Part shown: one piece after another, positions 57,661-64,000 of the stretch
Numbering within the stretch: the stretch's first letter is position 1
Layout of the letters: every line of letters begins with the position of its first letter
Source: Diphasiastrum complanatum
Taxonomy: Eukaryota; Streptophyta; Lycopodiopsida; Lycopodiales; Lycopodiaceae
Length of the DNA stretch: 64,000 nucleotides
Reading direction: 5' to 3'
Assembly (NCBI GenBank): GCA_029204225.1
Contig: CM055094.1
Location: forward strand, 14,634,928-14,698,927
Made by a program: the position numbers and the translations under genes
Notes under the pieces: model-generated
Told to the model about the DNA's origin: nothing
Database searches by the model: none
The model's input: only the letters and a program-made list of their open reading frames with translations

Positions 57661-58854
57661 CTAGGTACTGATCTAGGGTGTGGGATGGTGAGGCTAAACC
57701 AAAAAAGAGGCATGGTGTTAGAACTGAAGATGGAGGTGGAGGTGAAGGTGGAGGTATCTGACTTCTTCCTAGCTGCTTCTCCTTTTTTGGTTCATCCTCG
57801 CTTATCTCCATCAAGTCCGCAGCATCAAAATATTGAGATGTGTCCAATATGTGGACTTGTTGGGCCTGTGATTGTTGATCTTGTGACTGTTGGGCTGCTC
57901 CCGTGTCTTGCAGACTAGATATCTCCACCCCCCCCCCCCCAAAACTTGTGCCAGTGGTGATGTTGGTGGCATTGGCATTGTAATCAGTGTGGGTGGGGTG
58001 GTGGCCTCATCAGGCTGACTTGAGACTTGAGGTATTGTCGTGTCAGGTGCCAGTGTGGATGTAGTTGCTCCATCACCCTCGTCGATGACATGTGAGGGTG
58101 ACGAGTGTTGTTGTGATGTTGTGGATGAGCTGCCACCATCTGACGTGGAACCATGTGAAACTGATCCCACTGGTCATGTGCTCCCATCTTGAAGCTTCTC
58201 TTGTCTTCGTTGTTGTCGTGTACCTGGCAACTGAGCCCTTGAGGTATCTGCATGTTGAGCTCCGGAGGTTGCAGCTGCTTGCGGATTCTAGGGTGGGATT
58301 CTTGGCTTGTGTACTAGAGGGAGGATACTGGTGTTGACTCGTTTGGCCTGGGACCCCGATGGTGAAGTTGTCCTTGCACGCTTGGGCTTCTTGTGTTCAA
58401 TGGGAATATCCCATGCCTTGCCCGCAAGCTACAATTGTTGTTGGAGCTTTGGCCCATTTTGTACTTGATGCAGAGTGATATTTGTCATCAGATATCCTAA
58501 TATCGTGACAGGCTGCTTGTGCTTAATGCACTCATGAAGACAATTTGAAGCAAATTGTGCCCAATCATAGAGGTTCTGGGCATGCAATCGTGAATCTGCC
58601 ATCATGTGAAACAAGGACATGGGTACCCTCAACACTTTCATTCGAGACTTCTGTGTGCATCTGGTGAGATATGCACATGCTGCTTGAATTTGTTTGTCGT
58701 TGATGGCTTCTAGCCTGTACCCATCCTTGTTCTTCCACTTGGTCACAGAGGGATCAATATATTTAAAATATGTCGTTTGCTCTATCTTCTGGAGTGTCCT
58801 TGTGACAGTGTTTGGCCCTCGTGGGAAACCATAAGGTTGCAAGTCAGTTGCCAC
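57661..58854 (-). pseudogene. Accessory ORF 'X', copy X4, opposite strand
   Basis: The minus frame 58429-58854 (141 aa, GTG at its 5' end in an open frame) encodes NKDGYRLEAI, a helical cysteine-containing stretch, LYDWAQFASNCLHECIKHKQ and LGYLMTNI. These align with NDGYLMEAI, YNWFKTVSGELKRAIKANTK and LLSLLAAS of X2 in order and spacing. Downstream frames (57811-58170, 57539-57928) are serine, threonine, proline and glutamine-rich linker. Coiled-coil and C-terminal blocks are absent. It adjoins LTR E of family C and ends abruptly in the family-A pol at 57660. A run of about 13 C bases lies near 57930-57942. Confidence 0.6.
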
Positions 58855-58942
58855 AAAGGATACATTATAGATATGAAGATGCTAGAGTCTTCAATCTCAC
58901 CCTCATCGACAAGGTTACCTGCTTGTTTTGGTTTCCCCTAGG

Positions 58943-59017
58943 CTCCAGTCGAGATTTAAAGGAACTGCTCCGGTCGAGATCTGAAGGAACTGCTTCGGTC
59001 AAGATCTGAAGGAAGGC
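58943..59017 (+). repeat. 25-bp tandem repeat, three units
   Basis: CTCCGGTCGAGATCTGAAGG with small changes recurs at 58943, 58968 and 58993, at the inner edge of LTR E. Confidence 0.85.
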
Positions 59018-59646
59018 TTGCGATTATTCCACAATCTTATTCACAACCCACAATATATGACAATGCAATAACCAATTCTAGAAACAAAGGCTGATACATC
59101 AAATTTAGCACCTACATACTAGTCACTTAAAAGGTCTTAGGCAAGGAAACTCTATCTTGTTGCATGTGACTCACATATAGACTAAAACTAAACATAACAG
59201 TGCTTGGCTCTCACCCTTTGTCTCTCCAATACTTTACTGTCCAAACCGTTCAGTATCAAAAAGTCCTCCGCCTGGCTTAGATTGTCCTATTTATCTTTTT
59301 GAGAAAATTCCACAGTCCTCTATCGTTATGATCACAAGGAGTCATTTCAGTTACCCGCCACACCCCGTAATCGTCCACTTTGCAGTCCTTCACAGTCGGT
59401 TCAGCTTCCCGTCATGACCCGTAACATCGCTCCTACAACTACTTCTAATTATTCAGTTCCAGTGATTATGACTTATCCTAACTTCCTAATTACAATGACA
59501 ATGCCTATCTTGTATAGCTACGCATTCCTTAATAAACAATCTACAATTATACTTCCTAACTCACAATTACATTCTTAATGTTCCACAACCATATGGGCTA
59601 TTAGCACCCTTTAATACATACTACAAAAAAACTTTTGGGCCCTACA
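59018..59646 (-). repeat. Family-C LTR 'E', minus strand
   Basis: From 59646 downwards (TGTAGGGCCCAAAAGTTT) it is the reverse complement of the LTR starting at 63580, over at least 420 bases with moderate divergence. The 3' end cannot be set because the other copy runs off the window; 59018 is a guess at the edge of the 25-bp repeat. Confidence 0.8.
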
Positions 59647-59667
59647 TGGTCGTGTGTAGATCACTGT

Positions 59668-60480
59668 TTACATCAATGAGCTGATGATGGATTGAAACAG
59701 GTAGTGCTTCATTTCCTCCTTTTCTGCCTCAGTTTGAGGAGACTGTTCCTTTGATAATTTTAGTCCAGGATCGAGTGGAAAGTGACTTGGTTTGCAGTTG
59801 GCCATTCCATACTTTTCTAGCACTTTGTTGAGATATCGTTGTTGACTGATGAAAATCAGTCTGTCGAGCTCGTTGGATTTGGATTCCAAGGCAGAGTGGG
59901 CTGGACCCATGTCAGTCATCTTGTATTCCTGGGCCAGCATGTATTTCATTATTTTCATCAGATTCAGATCGTTACTGAATAGGAGTGTATCATCTACATA
60001 GAGAGTGGTGATGATGAAGTAATCTAATACAGACTTGAAGTGGACATTCGAGTATGTCGAGTTTGGAATAAAACCATTCTCGATCAGAAACACGTTGATA
60101 TTCTAGAACCAAGCTCTGGGTGACTATTTCAGCCCATAGAATGCCTTGTGGATTTTGCATACAAGGTGCTGTTGCTTGCCGTTGAGTTGTATCCTTCTGA
60201 CTGCGTCATAAGATTTTCTCTTCGATGGAGAAAAGTGGTCTGGACATCCATCTGGTGGACTTCAAGATCTACTGCAATTGCAAAGGAGAGGACTAGGGGG
60301 ATCGAAGCATGTTTGACAACTGGGTTGAAGGTTTCAGAGTAGTCCAGGTCTGATATCTGGAAAAAGCCTTTGGCGACTAGCCTGGCCTTGTAACGATTTA
60401 GCCTTCCTTCAGTGTCGTACTTCGTCTTGAATATCCATTTGCATGGAATTGGGTTTAGGTCCTTTGGCAGCTCAGTGACA
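59668..60480 (-). pseudogene. Copia RT relic
   Basis: The minus strand encodes the start of RT with CKIHKAFYGLK and a stop before SPRAW (about 60110-60160). Then 59668-60093 has TLYVDDTLLFSNDLNLMK (YVDD intact), ISQQRYLNKVLEKYGM and CKPSHFPLDPGLKL. It is a different copia lineage from the element at 220-6080. It is cut by the LTR E start on one side and gypsy integrase on the other. Confidence 0.87.
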
Positions 60481-61170
60481 ATAATCTTGAAGGAGGGATT
60501 GTCAATTGATCCAGCTAAGATTGAGGTGATTAAAACATATGCGGGTCTCTATGTGTTTGAAAGAGATGCAAACCTTTTTGGGTATGACGTGGTATCATTG
60601 CCATTATATCTACGCGTATTTGCTAATAAGTCACTGAAGGCTATTATTGCAAAACGGGTGCTCGAGAAAGGAGGATCCTAGCATGAGTTTTTACAGCCAG
60701 CGTTATGGGCTTACCACATCGCATATAAGATATCTAACAGTTACACGCCGTTTCAGTTGGTCTATGGCACGGATGCAATCATGTCGTATGAATTCATTTT
60801 ACCAACTCTGCGCATTTAGACGACATATAATTTGGTACATGATGAGTCCTTATGTAAACGGCTGATTGCCTTGGAAAAATTGGAGGAGCATTGGGGGTAG
60901 GGATACTGGATGAATTGGGTGACTAAACAGCAACAGGCCCGGTGGTTCAATAAACATATACATGAACGGGACCTTAAAAAAGACAATCTTGTGTTATATT
61001 ACCCAGGCAATATTATGAACACAATCAGATCAAATGATCAGCATTGGAAAGGCCCATATTAGATTCTTGATAATTTTGGAAACAATGTAACCATTGCATG
61101 GTATAATCCCCCAGGACTACCATTTGTCGTCAATAATAGTAGGGTGAAAGGCTACAATCTTTCAGGGGAG
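60481..61170 (+). pseudogene. Gypsy family-C integrase, C-terminal relic
   Basis: Reading across frames: NSYTPFQLVYGTDAIMSYEF, a helical stretch with KQQQARWFNKHIHERDLKKD, then HWKGPY and VVNNSRVKGYN. This is the distal integrase and its C-terminal domain, without a chromodomain. The catalytic core is missing or unrecognisable. It is degenerate, with many stops. Confidence 0.75.
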
Positions 61171-62290
61171 AGAGGGGATATCAATAGGGGGTTAGTTTAC
61201 TCCTTGTTTGATGCATGTTGATTTATGTATTGATCGAGTTCCTATGTACATACAGTTGAACAACTAATGTAGATGTTTTCATGAATAAACGTTTTGGCTG
61301 GGACATAATGTCCAGTTTGTCCATAATTCCGATATATGAAACTTGGTCTAGTTGCGCATATGCATTAGTAGATGAACATTATTTTCTCTCAGAAAATTAT
61401 TACCATTTTTTGTTATCTTTTGTGAATGCCTGCACTTGTACATAATGTATTGGTTAGGCACAGAGTATAAAGACAACCCCAGTCAGGGATGTGTATTATG
61501 GAACTTTATGATCTACGAATCTTGTTGATTTAAGTATAGTTAGTAGGCATGGATGACATAGATTTGTAATATTTGACATCTCACATCAGCATAGTCATAG
61601 CAATATGGTAGTTAGTTTTTTATTACAAAATTTTCATGAAGATAGTCATGGTGGCATATCATCTATACAACTTTAGATTAGTAGTGCTTGGGACACTTAT
61701 ACGGACTAGTTTCTTAGTTTACAACAAGTTTATAGTCATCATATGAAGCATGTTTTTAAGATTTAGAAGAGTATTGCGGGGCAAATTGGCATTTTTGTAC
61801 CCAACCCACCTATGAGTTGCGTTACGGGTATCACGACAAGGCATGCGACGATTTCACATTACGGGTTGAACGGTTATATTTTTGCGCACGACGAGTTCAC
61901 GTTATGGTTTAAACGATTGTAATTTTGCAACCCTCTTTACGGGTTTAGCGGATTCAAATGTCTAAGGGATTTCACGATCTTAAATGTATTTCAAACGAGT
62001 ACAACACATGGCATTGCATTTAAATCCATAAAAATACTCATTACGATAATTACATTAAGCTACTTTTCGGGGTTTATAACACTGCACGTTGCAATTAATT
62101 GAGTTAATACTCATGTGGATACGGCAGGACTATCACAAGGAGTACGTGTCCATTTTATATGGCAGTGCATGGGTTAAATTAGCGGCTAATAGGGAAGTTC
62201 TAAATTAAAGCGATGAGTTACCGAATTTGATATTATTCTATACATGCACTATTGATGTTGCATAACCATGTTGTTTACTAGAGAAACTGT
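61171..62290 (+). repeat. Family-C spacer with GTTACGGGT motif cluster
   Basis: Noncoding. At 61821, 61858, 61901 (one change) and 61936 the word RTTACGGGT or a variant recurs within about 125 bases. Around it an imperfect unit repeats (CGACGATTTCAC, then CGACGAGTTCAC). The same word recurs in LTR F at about 63784 and 63839. Position between pol and the next ORF matches the spacers of families A and B. Confidence 0.6.
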
Positions 62291-63540
62291 TTGGCAAATG
62301 GCAGCAATGGCGACGGTTAGGAAAAGTTCTCGATTCATAAAATGCATGGAGACTCACAAAATAGATTTTTTGGACTTTGTTGTGCGGCACTAAAAGACAA
62401 GACACACTTGTCATTCAGAATGTTAGCAATTGTTTTGAATATGTAAGTAGGATCACGTGCTTATCAACGCAATTGTATTGTGGAAATCATCAAAGATTAT
62501 CTGCAACAGTTGCGGTTAGACCATTTACAAGAGTTTCATCTGAACAAAAATGTAGAAGGGGCAGCCATAGAATTTTTGACTAACATAAAAAAAGAGTCGG
62601 AAGATATTGGGTCCACACAGGTGCATGGTATGACTATACCCATCATGGAGCATATACTTACAGAGACTTTTGGCGTACTTGTACAAGGGGACATAGCTAA
62701 TATTCCTTCAGTGCAGATGTCAGACTTCTTTTCCAAAGAAGCATTTAGCAAAGAACAAGGTTATAAGCTGAGCCTCTACTGACCATCCTCTTTGGGGGCT
62801 CTGGGAAGATGGATTAATTAGATAATCTTTGCACGCCACACTGACCAGTACATTTCAGTGATGAATTTTACTCTGATCAAAGCTGCCTTGGACGATGTCC
62901 CTATTGCTTGGAGAACGCTTGCTCGCTTAAAGCAATTTTGACAATGTAGGCCTGAAGGATTGGGCCAAGAACATCTTACGCACAAAAGATTGAAACATTA
63001 ATGGATGAGCAGAGCTTGTTACGAGAACAGAATTTACAGCTGGAGAGAGAGCTAGCAGAGAAACAAGATTATTTGCCGATTGTGCAGCATTGTCAGGATT
63101 GGCTAAATCACAAGGAGGGTATACAAGCTCAGGCCAACTTACACTTGTTGAAGACGGATGTCCAACAATTACAGCAAGAAATAGCAGACTGGAAGAAAAA
63201 GTTCCACACTGAAAGAAGAATGTATAAGCTTGTAGACAAAAATAAAAGATTATTTGGCTGAGATAGCACGGTTACAGGGCATGAATCAGGTTCGACCAAG
63301 TTCAGAGCATCAGTAACGGTTGCTGCTCCATCCATTACACCATGGTCCCACATCAGTTGCGGTGGGCACAGTAGGAGGTTCTATGTCAACAATGCCAGCA
63401 GTTGCATCGACGTCCACAAAGCAGGGCAGGGGCCAGTTGGAAAGTGACTTTTCAAATATGAACACATCGGATTATAGTGACAGTGAGACTGATACCAAAG
63501 GGCTGAGGAAAAGGAAGCAGTGGAAAAGGACAAGACAATA
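62291..63540 (+). pseudogene. Family-C accessory ORF (X-like position), coiled coil
   Basis: Broken frames run from about 62291 to 63540, immediately before the LTR: RKSSRFIKCMETHKIDFLDF (about 62316), 62480-62782 (KNVEGAAIEFLTNIKKES and following), a piece with DVPIAWRTLARLKQF, and 63001-63261, a strong coiled coil (LLREQNLQLERELAEKQDY and LQQEIADWKKKFH). A serine/threonine-rich, finally basic tail follows (LRKRKQWKRTRQ). Position and domain layout match X; I could not align it word for word, so homology is uncertain. Confidence 0.55.
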
Positions 63541-63579
63541 GACTCGGTGGAAGTCATCTTATTTCAGTTGGGGAATATG

Positions 63580-64000
63580 TGTAGGGCCCAAAAGTTTATT
63601 TGTAATATGTATTAAAGGGGGCCAAAAGCCCATATGGTTGTGAAACATTAAGAATGTAATTGTGAGTTAGGAAGTATAATTGTAAATTGTTTATTAAGGA
63701 ATGTGTAGATGTACAAGGTAGGTGTTGTCAAGGTAGGTGTTGTCATTGGAACTGAATAATTAGAAGTAGTTGTAAAAGCGATGTTACGGGTCATGATGGG
63801 AAGCTGAACCGACCGTGAAGGACCGCAAAATGGACAATTACGGGTCTTGCGGGTAACTGAAATGACTCTTTGCGGTTGTAACGATAGAGAACTATGGAAT
63901 TTTTTCGGAAAGATAAATAGGACAATATAAACTAGGCGGAGGACTTTTTGATGTTGAACTGTTCGGACAGTAAAGTATTGGAGAGACAAAGGGTGAGAGC
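63580..64000 (+). repeat. Family-C 3' LTR 'F', cut by the window end
   Basis: Starts TGTAGGGCCCAAAAGTTT after a purine-rich GGGGAATA stretch, and matches LTR E inverted. As it follows the accessory ORF it should be a 3' LTR. A 16-bp tandem repeat (AAGGTAGGTGTTGTCA) lies at about 63716-63747. Confidence 0.85.

Overview
The window is nuclear DNA from a land plant with a large, repeat-packed genome. Evidence: Ty1/copia and Ty3/gypsy LTR retrotransposons of plant type, primer-binding sites matching plant initiator tRNA-Met and tRNA-Asp, and one recognisable host gene, an ELF4-like (DUF1313) circadian-clock gene at 46004-46369. I cannot name the species; a gymnosperm or fern would fit. I see no bacterial genes, CRISPR array, rRNA or intact tRNA gene. 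Almost everything except about 43.8-49.4 kb is retrotransposon in several nested layers.

Layout. 215-6085: a complete young minus-strand copia element (653-bp LTRs differing at one base, CTATT duplication, tRNA-iMet primer site, purine tract, intact 1316-codon gag-pol). 7.8-11.3 kb: a decayed copia relic. 11.3-13.3 kb: a decayed copy of an unusual accessory ORF ('X'). 13.3-17.4 kb: two LTRs of gypsy family A around a copia fragment, then the family-A leader and the start of gag. 17.4-22.4 kb plus 32.9-35.8 kb: one gypsy family-B element (inverted gag and leader, pol, spacer, X ORF), split by a 10.5-kb minus-strand copia insertion (22403-32873, ACCTT duplication). That insertion keeps gag and protease, has no RT or integrase reading frame, carries an unrecognised ORF instead, and has other debris inside it. 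35.8-43.8 kb: a family-A integrase scrap and a second family-A element, including an X remnant. 43.8-49.4 kb: low-repeat island with the ELF4-like gene. 49.4-51.2 kb: a mosaic of scraps. 51.3-57.7 kb: a third family-A element. 57.7-64.0 kb: an inverted X copy, oppositely oriented LTRs of a family C, a copia RT relic, and a decayed family-C element (integrase, motif spacer, coiled-coil ORF, LTR running off the window).

The most interesting pattern is an architecture shared by gypsy families A and B and apparently C: LTR, leader, gag-pol, noncoding spacer, accessory coiled-coil ORF. In A and B the leader, and in A, B and C the spacer, carry a dispersed array of a short motif. In A and B the motif occurs in both orientations, and the two versions are variants of one 14-mer (GAACTCTCGCAGAG in A, GAACCTTCGCCGAG in B); C has GTTACGGGT. 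Motif change between families alongside a family-specific accessory protein suggests a DNA- or RNA-recognition system coevolving with its sites, perhaps like the VANC anti-silencing proteins of VANDAL transposons. That function is inference; the arrays, ORFs and order are visible in the sequence.
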